Notes under the pieces: generated by a model
What the model was told of the DNA's origin: nothing
Database searches by the model: none
Seen by the model: only the letters and a program-made list of their open reading frames with translations
Part shown: positions 20,536 to 30,427 of the stretch, piece after piece
Layout of the letters: each line of letters opens with the position of its first letter
Numbering within the stretch: the first letter of the stretch is position 1
Made by a program: the position numbers and the translations under genes
DNA from: Chara braunii
Taxonomy: Eukaryota > Streptophyta > Charophyceae > Charales > Characeae
Assembly: GCA_003427395.1 (NCBI GenBank)
Contig: BFEA01000263.1
Coordinates: 121,423 to 166,446, forward strand
DNA: 45,024 nucleotides
Direction of reading: 5' to 3'

Positions 20536-21334
20536 CAATGCTTTTAGAGGTTGTGGGCATGTAGAAACCGGTAGGCCTAGGCCTAGGCGGGTACCAGTCC
20601 AAGTAGCCTGAGTCTAGGGTGTGAGCGGACGATATCAGACCTGCAATAACTTTTCCCTCCTCAAGGAGGAAGGTACCCGACGCTGAGGAGGCCGAGCGGC
20701 CTGGAAACTCACCGCCCAAGAGGCATGTGCTGGATCAGGAAGGCTTCATGACAAAGTCAGGCATGGCGGCCTGAGTGTATGGGACATAGCTGCTTTTGCG
20801 TTGTCTTTTGAACATCGGGGTTGGGCCCCTAGTAGTCCGCCATAGCCATCACCTACCGGAGGAGGTTGGAGGTGAAGGTCATGGCTATGGTGGAACTCAT
20901 GTTGTGCTGGCAAGAAGAGAAAACTTCAGATATTGGTTCTGGCTCAGCCATTCGTTGTTATTATTTGTATTTGATGAAGAATAAGATAGGGGATTTGTAA
21001 TGGTCTTTTGCTGGTGTACATCTTCTTATTTCTTTCTTTTTCCTTTGTCTCTCTCTCTCTTCAAGGGCTTTGCAATCGAACGGCATTGTCTTTCCTTGTT
21101 TATTTGCACTTCAGATTTAGCCAAGATCATAACAAGCGAAAAACTGACTTATTTTTCGTGGTGCAGAGGATGCCCACACTGGGCCGGGAGACAGCCCGGC
21201 TGCCCTACACTGGCCTGGTGGATTATCTGGTCCAGGTCCCAGGTGGCCTCAACGCCCAGGTTCAACCAGGCATTTTCACACCCGGTAGGCAGCTTGGTGG
21301 TCCGGTGCACCGCCAGGCGCCTTAGAAAACACAA
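20536..21334. other. Spacer, no gene seen
   Basis: Mixed-composition sequence with no defensible coding frame. The stretch 21170-21320 is GC-rich and pairs locally (GGGCCGGGAGACAGCCCGGC). It contains AGGTTCAACCAGG, a weak B-box resemblance. One GCCATAGC octamer lies at 20839-20846. Confidence 0.5.
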
Positions 21335-21377
21335 CGATGATGATGATGATAGTGATGATGAAATGATGGTGATGATC
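21335..21377. repeat. (GAT)n microsatellite
   Basis: Imperfect GATGATGAT/GGTGAT triplet run of about 43 bases. Confidence 0.9.
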
Positions 21378-22303
21378 GTTGTCGAGCGCATCGGTCCCGC
21401 ACGGTGACCCTCCCGGCCGCTTCACGCAGGATAATGCAGGACTTGTCGCGGAGGGCGTTTGCCGCTCCGGCCGAGTGTGCCAGCCGTACCTCTCGCGAGT
21501 CCCTACGACAGGACAGAGTCACGCGAGGCACCGCTACCTCCACCTGCGGGAGCTGTCACCATCCCTTACGTGGGCGTATCCCTGCCGAGCTACTGAACCA
21601 CATGCGAAAGCTTTTCGTATGCAATTGCAGAGGTGGCCCAGCCGAGGGCGTTTCACGCTCGCTGTAGCATAGGGGGTACGCATGGTCGAACGCCCGAAAA
21701 TCGAACTTGTACGCGAATCGCCGTACTGGGGGCTGAAGTCCCAAACGCAACTCGATGTCAATCGACTAGGACGCACTACACACCCACGCGTTACACCACA
21801 GCACTCACGCTTACTCACCCATAACGCTTGGAACCCCACGCGAAACAAACACCACAAACAACGCCACAACATAACAACTCCTAGTCCCTTCAGTATCTGA
21901 CCCATAACTCTACGCAGTGGAAGTCAGTAACTAAATAATAATAAAAAACAATTGTTCTCAACAGCAACAGAAAGCGCACTGTCGGGATTAGCCCTGTGGG
22001 GGTTACCCGAACGAACGCTTACTTCATCAGGACAGGTACAAATCAGTCTCACTCAAGCACAAGGGTTGTGGGGTAGTCCACTCTCACGACAGCTATGTGG
22101 GTTGCCCATCTGAATCCAAGACACGATCACTCAACATAACTCAGATGATACTCTTCCATACATACCTGCAATCACATCACAGAATCAAGCAAAGTTCCAC
22201 ATGCTACACGGGGTCAACTCCAACCAACCTCTCCACTCATACCCTGTGCTTTAGCCATGCAAGCCCCAACCTCCAGCCAACCAACCATAAGCAAGTACTC
22301 AGT
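21378..22303. other. Spacer, no gene seen
   Basis: GC-rich at first (to about 21800), then A/C-rich. Short frames on both strands have no recognisable domain and shadow each other. No RNA gene was recognised. Confidence 0.5.
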
Positions 22304-22333
22304 ACTTTTGTTGAATGGCCATTCAATAAAAGT
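22304..22333. repeat. 30-bp palindrome
   Basis: ACTTTTGTTGAATGG is followed by CCATTCAATAAAAGT, its reverse complement with one mismatch. Two other strong hairpins follow: CTGTTATC-AGC-GATAACAG at 22445-22463 (8-bp stem) and AAGGGG-AGAACAT-CCCCTT at 22573-22591 (6-bp stem). Confidence 0.9.
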
Positions 22334-22705
22334 TTGGGTGAAACCTTAACAAAACAGATAAAATCACCAGGGCTAAAGCCTCTTTAGGATGAGTATTGAG
22401 GGTGAATTGGGGATGAGTCGTAGACCGACGAATTGGCAACCGACCTGTTATCAGCGATAACAGAAGAATGATCCTTTGAAGGAATAGGCCGAACAGATCA
22501 AGCCCTCAAGTGACAACACGGAAACTTGCATAACAGTACAGGCCAAAGGGAAATATTACTTATGCTTGTGCCAAGGGGAGAACATCCCCTTAGGGTCGTA
22601 TATTAGCTCCTCTACTAGTACCAGGTCACTAAGCATCTTCTCTAATTAGGATAGGTCTACTAAGTAACTCCCAGCTGAAAAACATTCTAACTCCCCAAAT
22701 TCTAC

Positions 22706-22817
22706 GAAATTTCGGCAGCGCTTCCCGTAGGAAAAGTGCCTTTTCATAATTTCTATGAGTCAAAAAATAACAACTCCTTCAGATTGGTAGAAATTTCGGC
22801 AGCGCTTCCCGTAGGAA
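22706..22817. repeat. 84-bp spaced direct repeat with identical 28-base core
   Basis: A 28-base word starting GAAATTTCGGCAGCG and ending CCGTAGGAA is identical at 22706-22733 and 22790-22817. The preceding 25 bases are similar but diverged (AACTCC..CA.ATT). The core is strongly conserved relative to its flanks. Confidence 0.92.
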
Positions 22818-23178
22818 CAGGAGGCTGCCAAGATTTATACGAAACAGAAAAAGCAACAAGACAAAGCAAGCTACACTTGGGACTAACTTCCGACACCTGC
22901 TTAACGATTCAGGATCAATGATCCCAAGTTTTCCCTCCCAACATCCATCTGACCTGCCTATGGCTCCAGCACTTGGCGAGCATCTAAAGCAACTAACCTA
23001 TCGAAAAGACACCCCAAGTGAGACCCTACAATCATACATGAGCATGCATCTCTCACCATCCCACATACATTTGCCCAAGTAGTTCGTTAGATCACTCAGT
23101 TCTTCTGCGTGGTAACCCCCCTCGCTTATGGGATAGGATCAGACGAGGCCTTAAGTAAACAAGTAAGAGTACACACAA
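22818..23178. other. Spacer, no gene seen
   Basis: A/C-rich DNA with no open frame of note, leading into the hairpin array. Confidence 0.5.
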
Positions 23179-24215
23179 CCGGACTGCCCTAACTTAAGGG
23201 TATGCCCAACTCCAGATAAACTTTAGTCATAAAACATATGACCAGACCGCCCTAACTTAAGGGTACGCCTGGCTTCTTTTTAAACTGACGACAGGAAGCA
23301 TAAAACTAGACTGCCCTAACTTAAGGGTATGTCTAGCCAGCCTCACACAAAGTTACATAGGGCATAGGATTAGGCTACCCCAACTTAAGGGTGTGCCTAA
23401 CCTGCCTAAAACAAGTACGAACGACGAGTGGTACGTCCAACCTACATAACATGCGCAAACGACGAATGGTCAGACCGCCCTAACTTAAGGGTACGCTTAG
23501 CCTCCGTAACGACAATCATATGAAAACCACCATTGAATCATGCACAAACTTTATGTGTTTCTCTCTTATTAGGCAGATGATCAGACCTACCCAACTTAGG
23601 GAGACATCCAACCCTGCCTCGTGTTTAGAAGGGAAAATAAAACAAGTTTATACTAACTTGCTGATCCTTTGTCATATTACGAGCATAGGACCGAGCCGCC
23701 CTAACTTAAGGGTACGCTCAGCCTGCCCTGGTTACCTTCATTGTATTCTTCATCACTTCTTTCCTCTTATTGTTCTACTTGACTTACTGATTGGCTTTCC
23801 CAACTTAGGGTATCCGGTCTGTCAGATGATATAGGTTCGTATAGTATGTATCAAAGCTGTATACTTTGGTTGACTTTTGTGTTCATGGCTTATGACTGAG
23901 CCGCCCTAACTTAAGGGTACGCTCAACCTCATGCCTGTGTCCCCCTCGGAAAAAAACACACATAACTGAGTCCACGCAACTTAAGAGTGTTCCCAGCTCT
24001 GTTTTCAGCAACCCACAAAAGAAACACCAGGATTCTGAGACCTCCCAACTTAGGGTGCCCATCCTCCTATTCAGAAACCCCCTAAAAAAACAGCGACTGG
24101 TCCGTCCAACTTAGGATAGGCCCAACCCTCAAACCCATACAAGCAGCCCAACAAACATAAACAAAACACAGCACCGAGCCCACATCAACTTAGAGGAGCT
24201 CAGCCTTGGGTTGAC
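23179..24215. repeat. Array of about 14 hairpins with a shared AACTTA loop
   Basis: Thirteen units have the loop AACTTA, starting at 23191, 23254, 23318, 23382, 23482, 23593, 23703, 23802, 23908, 23978, 24047, 24108 and 24187. A fourteenth, near 23430, has lost its core. Around the loop most units carry CCC(T)/(A)GGG, then a 2-3 base internal loop, then an outer stem. Outer stems differ but pair within each unit: CCAG/CTGG (2nd), CTAGAC/GTCTAG (3rd), TTAGGC/GCCTAA (4th), GAGC/GCTC (8th by position), TGAGC/GCTCA (10th by position), AGGAT/ATCCT (12th by position). Spacing runs 63, 64, 64, then about 100-111, then 61-79. Spacers between units show no similarity. There is no coding frame. The family is unknown to me. 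Confidence 0.9.
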
Positions 24216-26923
24216 CCTGGTCAAAGCATGCAAACCTCTTTCTCCCACCTTCCCCCCAATTCATTCCTTCTGACTCCCCTAAAAGATTATCAAAGCACTC
24301 ATATATAGCTGTTCATTTAACTTTCCACAATGCATGCCCTGACACATATAACAAAATAAAACGCAGTAGCCTGACATAGTATTATATTCAGATACCCAGG
24401 GGATAGCAAGTAGGGGAAGGGATCACACAGGTTAGCGAGATTATACCTGAAGTTCCCTACCTCCAGAACCCCGCCTGGGCTCCGACAGAGCTCCCGCAAT
24501 CGATGGGGCGACCTCCCACAGAGGCCTTGGCGCGGACCTACGGGTTGCAATCCCGCCTGCCACCTTCCTCTCGTAACTTTAGACTAGACTGAGAGTAAGA
24601 AGGATAGAAGCAGACTGAGTAGACTCTCAGGTATAAGAGGGGGTCAACTCAGGCTCACTGGAGAGGGCCTCGTTGTCTTGATACGTTTGAGGGCTCCGCA
24701 ATGGCAGCCAACTGACAGCTTGGTCAACGAGCTCAACTGCCGAAGTAGCCCCTCCTGATGAACTCCCGACGCGCAGCACCAACCCCCTACTCGTCCCGCC
24801 TGGTCACCTCCCCCAACGCTCACTCCTCCAACCCCGGCCGCCTAGCAGCCCGAGACCATCGACACCAAGCGGTAGCGGCGCGCAACAGCATGCGGTGATC
24901 AACCGAAGACCGCGGCTCGCTACCTCAAGCAACAGCAGTCTGCCACAGCAGGCGTTTGCAGCAGCTCGCAGCGACACGTGGCCTAGTTAACAGTGACAGC
25001 GGTTGACATCAGTATGCAACACTGACTACCCTCAGCAACCACAGCCCACTCTCGACGATAATAGGCGTAACACCCTCGCGGGGTCGCCGCAACAACAACC
25101 AAAGCCACTTCCGTACCGTCATATAACCCTGCTGCAGCTGCAGCCTTCCAAAGAATAGTTGCCATACCACCACCGTACCAGCAGCCTATGACACACGCAG
25201 CAGTGGTACACAGCGGAGGGCACCGTGCTGCCCAGCAGCAGCACAGACGATGACAGTATAAAAGAAGGAATCAAGGCGACGGTAACTGTTACAGTCCGAC
25301 TGCAAACTCCATATTCGTGGGGGCAACTCCAAGGTGGCTATAGATGGAGTTGCCCTTGTAGCAGAGACGACTTTCCCTCAGTTACCAAGCATGCAAAGTT
25401 GTCGCTCAGGCCGTAGCACATACACAGGCGTAGACTAGGCAGATCAGTAGCTCTGCCTCAGTCATGGCTCACCGCCTCCTGTACCTCCACTGACTCCGTA
25501 GTAGCAGGTCTGGATCATCCGTATCAACAGTCTACTGACGAGACACGATGCTAGCAACACAGTCCGACGACTCAGTAGTAGCTATGACAGACCGCGACAA
25601 CTGCCCAGAAGCTCAGCCACAGTGCCCCTGAAGCACAGCCCCTCGGGCTCTTAGTGTTAGCAATGCCAGTGATCAATAACGCTTGTAAGCACAGTTGATG
25701 CACTTAAGCAGGGCACACCAGTGGCATAACAGTAGGTACTGTAGTCAAAGTCTCAGGATTATAGGGGCAGCAAAGACTAGTTACTCCATAATCGTACCCC
25801 GCAAAGTGGATTAATTCGGAGCCTTGCCTGTCGTCGCTCCTGCACATCAGTGCTACACCGAGTACGGGCATCCACACTCAAACTCTTCACAGCAGACGGC
25901 GGAGGGAAACCCTGTGCTTTATTCAGAGTACAGGTGGCAGTCCGTGATAGGGTATACAGCAACTGTGCACCGCAGCCAGCCACAGTATTAAGGCTCAATC
26001 CATGACCACCTCTGTGACCTGCAGCTATATACTGCAACGCGCCGTGCTGTTTATCATTGAGCCGAAACAACCTCACTGCAGGGCTGCAATAAGTTTGACC
26101 ATATGCAATGCTGTGAAAAGGCTGCCTACAGCAGCAGCGACCGACAGCCGAACGACAGCAACAGTTGTCTCAAAGCAGCAATAGACTCACGGCGGTAGCC
26201 ATGGGTTACACTAGTAATTCACAGCCCAACAACAATCCAGCACTAGTGCCACCGACTTTCCCCAGGACGGCTGAACAACCCCGAACTCAGCGGCTCCACC
26301 TGCTACAAAAGTAACAGTGACTCTGTCGAAGCACAAGTGCCATCCTTGAAAGGGCCAACCAGCCTGTGCAGGAAGTAACAATCTACATCTGACCGTGATC
26401 CTAACCACAGCCCAGCGGCAGATCCTTGACAGCTTACCTATAGACTCCCCATCCATAGTGTCACGTAGCGGGGGCAGGCAAAAAAAAAAACACAGACAAC
26501 ACGATGTCAACTTCTCAAATAGCATGACTGCTATGAAGCAACGTAAAGGTCAGACGGGCAGATGGCTACCGAGCGACGGGGTAAGTTTTCTCTCTCTTGC
26601 TAATGAAAAATCCTAACTCCCAGCCTGCTGCTCGATTTATTAACTCTCCGCAGCGTGGTACAGTTATAAGGGACATCAGAACATGTAGGATCTGCAAATG
26701 GTCATGCCCGCGACCCTCAGATGTGCAACATGGGAGATGAACTCCTGTTAGAACCGGGGTAGACACATTACTAGTAAGGTGGGAAGAGTCTGATCTGAAC
26801 AATGATCTGATCCCTCGGACGGATCAGCTGAAAGCACGCCCACTTCTGCAACTATTATTAACTTCATTTTATATTTTCTTTTGCTGCTCCCCTTCCCTTC
26901 GACTGTTCTCGATCTTTCTAGTC
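24216..26923. other. Spacer, no gene seen
   Basis: About 2.7 kb without a defensible gene. From 24850 to 26200 the sequence is rich in CAGCA/GTAGC words and in stop codons in all frames. One strong hairpin is at 25321-25355: GGGCAACTCCA pairs perfectly with TGGAGTTGCCC across 13 bases. Another, ACTGT-T-ACAGT, lies near 25286-25296. Short frames such as 25777-26076 and 26211-26525 show no domain. Confidence 0.5.
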
Positions 26924-27121
26924 ATGCGTTTCCACCCTCTCACTCCCGTCCTGCCTGCGGATACACCTTTTCACAAAATCCCCACCTGGTAAGTTTGCCT
27001 CTTCCCCTCGCTTTCGGGACATTACTCAACCCACGTCCCGCTTCCCTCCGAATCTTGTAGAAATCGAGGGCCAAGTACGTGCTACTCCAACCTACAGGAC
27101 GAGCGGCGTACTACTTATCAG
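26924..27121 (+). other. Splice-site-like signals, possible short exons
   Basis: Two strong donor matches on the plus strand (CTG/GTAAGTTTG at 26988/26989 and CAG/GTAAGTATC at 27121/27122) enclose an acceptor-like CTTCCCTCCGAATCTTGTAG ending at 27060. They would define an exon of 26924-26988 (from an ATG) and one of 27061-27121. Joining them in frame from that ATG gives a stop at the junction, so if spliced they are untranslated or use another start. No product can be named. Confidence 0.3.
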
Positions 27122-28336
27122 GTAAGTATCCAATTTTTCGGCTGTTTCACGCTCCCTACTCCAGCCTTCTTCTCCGTTCTCCAGCCCACTGCACCTGGCC
27201 CAAACCACCGACCATATTCATTCAACCTCAATCCTCCCTCCGCTAGTCAACGTAGGCAAAATTCGTTCACCAGCCCTCTCAATAAGAACCATGTGCGCTA
27301 GTGTCCCGAAGACGAACCGTTAGCAAATGAGGAGAGCATATATTGAATCCAACGCCGAACGCTCCTGCTGCCTTGCCGCACTCAACGACAGTGTGTCTCT
27401 CCTCAAGTGCCGCTTCTTCCAAGCCAGCGCTGCATCACTCGAATCTGGAATCAACCACGCAGTATGCCATAGGCACCAGCCAGCAGCAACGAAGAGTACT
27501 GCCTAAAGACACCAACCCGAAATGGACCTTCCCCGAGAAGGAGGCTAGGTACATAACCTCGCCTTTACTCCATAGCAACAGCGCAGCCCATACTGCTGAT
27601 ACTGCTCAGCCCGTCCATCCAACACCAAATCTGCCTTTACCATTGGTTTCACCCTGCTCAAATCCTTCAGGTTCGACTTTTGTTTCGCTCAATTCCGTTC
27701 AGGAACCAGCGAGCTAGCTCACTTTCAGCTTTTTCCTTCTCCGCCCCTTTCGAACGCACCTGGCGCGAAGCCGCGCCCAGGTTCACTCTTCCCTGTTTTT
27801 TTTTCTTTTTTCTTTCTCTGCCTGTTGCTCCTCCTTCCGTGGAGCTGCACTCTCTTGCACTACCTCCCTCTTCTCTAATCCTCCTTCTATCTCCTCCTAT
27901 CTCTCACCCTCTCACCTCCGTTGCCCTCACCTTCGTCCTTAGCGTTGCCCTCTCCCTCTTCCTTTGGATGAACCTGGCACGAAAATCGTGCTCATGTGCC
28001 GTTGCCTCTCTACCACTCAAAGACCCACGGGCTGCACTTCACTTATCTGTGCGCTGCTCGCCACCAGCACCGTCCCCTCTAGCCCTTCTCCCACTTGGAT
28101 CAGTTACAAAATGACCGAGTCATGCCTTCCCCACCATTGTCGAAGCACGCTTCTGCCCTTGCCACCCCCAACATTGGTTTCCCAATGAACCTGTCTCGGG
28201 CCCACGCCCAGGTTCATTCCCCCAACATGCCTCTTACACAGCTACTCCCTATTACCCCCCCATAGCTAACCAAACATTAAGCGGCTTGTAAGTTCTGTCC
28301 CACGTCAATGCGAGGAGGTTAAACACCCAGCGCGTA
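27122..28336. other. Spacer with three GAACCTGG-type hairpins, no gene
   Basis: Pyrimidine-rich DNA. Three related inverted arrangements occur: 27758-27782 (ACCTGGCGCG / CGCGCCCAGGT, one bulge), 27970-27992 (GAACCTGG then GCACG / CGTGC) and 28184-28218 (AATGAACCTG / CAGGTTCATT, 10 bp perfect). Open frames on the plus strand (27343-27717, 27680-28114) are of low complexity and have no domain. Confidence 0.55.
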
Positions 28337-28704
28337 CCCTCGACTTCGACAGTCAAAAGCACCGGGGCAGGGGCAGAGACACGCTCCGTGCCGCCATAGC
28401 CACAGGGTAACGGACGAAGACTGCCGTGCCTTGAAGATAAGGACCGCGACACTCGTATAGGAATACCGTGCAGGCTACGATGGTTATTCGGCTCCCACCC
28501 AAGGTGGGCACAATGCCCTCTCCTCTACTTCGATAGTCAAAAGCACCGGGGCAGGGGCAGAAACACGCTCCGTGCCGCCATAGCCACAGGGGAACGGACG
28601 AAGACTGCCGTGCCTTGAAGATAAGGACCGCGACACTCATATAGGAATACCGTGCAAGCTACGATGGTTATTCGGCTCCCACCCAAGGTGGGCACAATGC
28701 CCTC
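28337..28704. repeat. 184-bp tandem duplication
   Basis: GTCAAAAGCACCGGGGCAGG starts at 28352 and again at 28536, a period of 184. The copies agree over almost the whole unit, which ends CCAAGGTGGGCACAATGCCC. Each copy has one GCCATAGC octamer. Minus-strand frames through it repeat accordingly and show no known domain. Confidence 0.92.
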
Positions 28705-29099
28705 TTGGCCCCCTCCAGTGCTCGTCAAGAAGGCAGGCTGAGGATGAATCCGCCGCTGGATCTTGGGCGGGTGCACACGATGATACTCCTCCCCCTTCAT
28801 ACGCTGCATGCCGCCTTGCTGAGAGTGAGTCCCTCTCCTTTCGTTAACTTCCTACTTCCTTCCTTAGTGCTCCGTCACTCCGATTTGGCGCTCGTCTTTC
28901 CTCCTCTCCCCTCTCTCCCGTCACTCCGCCTCGGTACTCAGCGCCTCTCCTCCCATACTCCTCTCTCACCTCCTCTAGTCCTCCGTATCTCTCCTCCGTT
29001 GCCTCTACAGTGCAGCGCCCAACGATCCACCAGACCGACGGGCACACAACGACAAGTGCCACAGCAAACACCGATGGCGGTCGTGCCCCGGCTTTATAC
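28705..29099. other. Spacer, no gene seen
   Basis: CT-rich DNA. A 165-codon frame on the plus strand (28705-29202) runs straight into the U6-like sequence on the other strand and has no domain, so it is not called. Confidence 0.5.
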
Positions 29100-29172
29100 T
29101 CGCTATCCTTGCGCAGGAGCCATGCTAATCTTCTTTGTATCGTTCCAAGTTTTAACGGATGTCCCGAAGGAC
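29100..29172 (-). ncRNA. U6 snRNA-like sequence, probably a pseudogene
   Basis: On the minus strand the sequence starts GTCCTTCGGGACATCCG, the 5' stem-loop of U6, and continues with TTGGAACGATACAAAGAAG, then ATTAGCATGGCTCCTGCG and CAAGGAT, matching the U6 central region almost base for base. The catalytic AGC triad is present in TTAGCATGG, but the ACAGAGA box reads ACAAAGA. After CAAGGAT the 3' quarter no longer matches, there is no T-run terminator, and no TATA box or plant upstream element is seen in the 60 bases before the 5' end. Active U6 genes need these, so a truncated retrocopy is most likely; a divergent gene is less likely. Confidence 0.85.
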
Positions 29173-30373
29173 TGTTCCCTGATAGCGGTAGCCCCGCAGT
29201 AGCTCAGCAGTGGCCCAGCAGTTCGTGGGTGTCTCCACTGAACGATGCCGGTGGGGCTTTCTGCAGGCCCCGGCGCTGGTACAGGAACTCCTTAGATAAC
29301 AGCAACAATAGGAAAATGAAGAAAGAAAAGAAATAAAAATAAAATAAAGAATATATAAAAAAAAGTCAAACTCAGAAAAATAAAAAAAAGGGGTAAAACC
29401 CGGATGCGGGAGAGGCCCGTTGGTACCCGGGCCTCGGACTCACCTCTCGGGCCCGCGGTCGGAACCCCCCCGCAAAAACCAAGCGGGATAGTCCCGCAGG
29501 ACCCTTAACCCCTCAACCTTCTCCTTCGACATGCTCCGCTGCCCCGCTGCTCCGCTCTGGCCTTGATCTCGGGACCCACCTGGTGGTAATCCAATGACAT
29601 AACCTATAGGGCTAAGCCCCAGCCTGGCTACAACAAGCGCACTCCTCATAAAGGTTTAAGGGCAGCCCCTCCAGGCCTGCAAACAGTACTTCAGGCCATT
29701 TCTCTACCTTACCGCTTGCGTCCAAGGACCCACGGGCACCCATGTATCACCTTGGAGGACACGACCTTGCCAGGCTCGCCGTGCACGTTGCCGCATCACG
29801 CTGCGGCTATGGCTGGGCTCTCCCGCTCCCTCACATTCATCAAGGAATTGCCCGTTCTACCACCTTTGGGCCGAAGCCGCCCCGATTTCTACTCCCTGTG
29901 CCTCCGACCCGCGCCCTCTTGGCTAAGGCCCGCCACGGCCTCTACTGTCGGTAGCGCATGGTCAACCAAAAGACTGCGAATTTTTACGCGGCGCGGCCCT
30001 GAACCGTCGGTTCCCAGTAAGTTGGACAACGCTTCCCTCTCAGTCACCGCCTTACCTGGTCAATCTTCACACCGTCCTGCATTCCGACCGTGCGTGTGAG
30101 TTTGCGACCGCCTCAGAACACTCACTTGTCCTACCGGTGTCGCACGGCCCCCCTCGACCCAGACTCGGTCAGGCTAACGCGTGCCTACAAAGTGCATGCT
30201 CACATACCCTCTAATCAACACAGATGGGACGCGCCTGCAGATATCGCCAGGCGCGCTCTTCCTGTAAGCTGCAAAAATGTGCCCAAATACCCTTGTAAGG
30301 GCATTCGGGCCGACATCGTGATGGTGATGATGATGATTCCTCCATCGCATGGTCCCACCAGAGTTGTGATGCA
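29173..30373. other. Spacer with GC-rich hairpin, no gene
   Basis: An A-rich stretch (29310-29395) is followed by a GC-rich part with a perfect hairpin, GAGGCCCG-TTGGTACC-CGGGCCTC (29412-29435). Frames at 29440-30099 are open on both strands but lack any domain. One GCTATGGC lies at 29806-29813. Confidence 0.5.
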
Positions 30374-30427
30374 ATGATGATGGTGATGATGGTGATGATG
30401 GTGATGATGGTGATGATGGTGATGATT
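30374..30427. repeat. 9-bp minisatellite (ATGATGGTG)n
   Basis: Five to six perfect copies of ATGATGGTG. The end, GATGATTCCTC, also closes a shorter GAT run at 30318-30342. Confidence 0.95.

Noticed and set aside
19798-20719. Open frames of 129-246 codons
   Set aside because: Most of their length is N, so the open reading is an artefact of the assembly gap.
23179-23500. CRISPR-like appearance (palindromic repeats with 63-64 base period)
   Set aside because: The repeat arms differ from unit to unit, spacing becomes irregular, there are no cas genes, and the surrounding DNA is clearly eukaryotic.
23179-24215. Telomere-like CCCTAA words in the hairpin array
   Set aside because: CCCTAA occurs only once per unit inside a hairpin and never in tandem, and the following bases do not continue a telomere repeat.
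28353-28809. Minus-strand frames with repeated GAFDYRSR-like segments
   Set aside because: They mirror the 184-bp tandem duplication, and overlapping frames on the same strand conflict.
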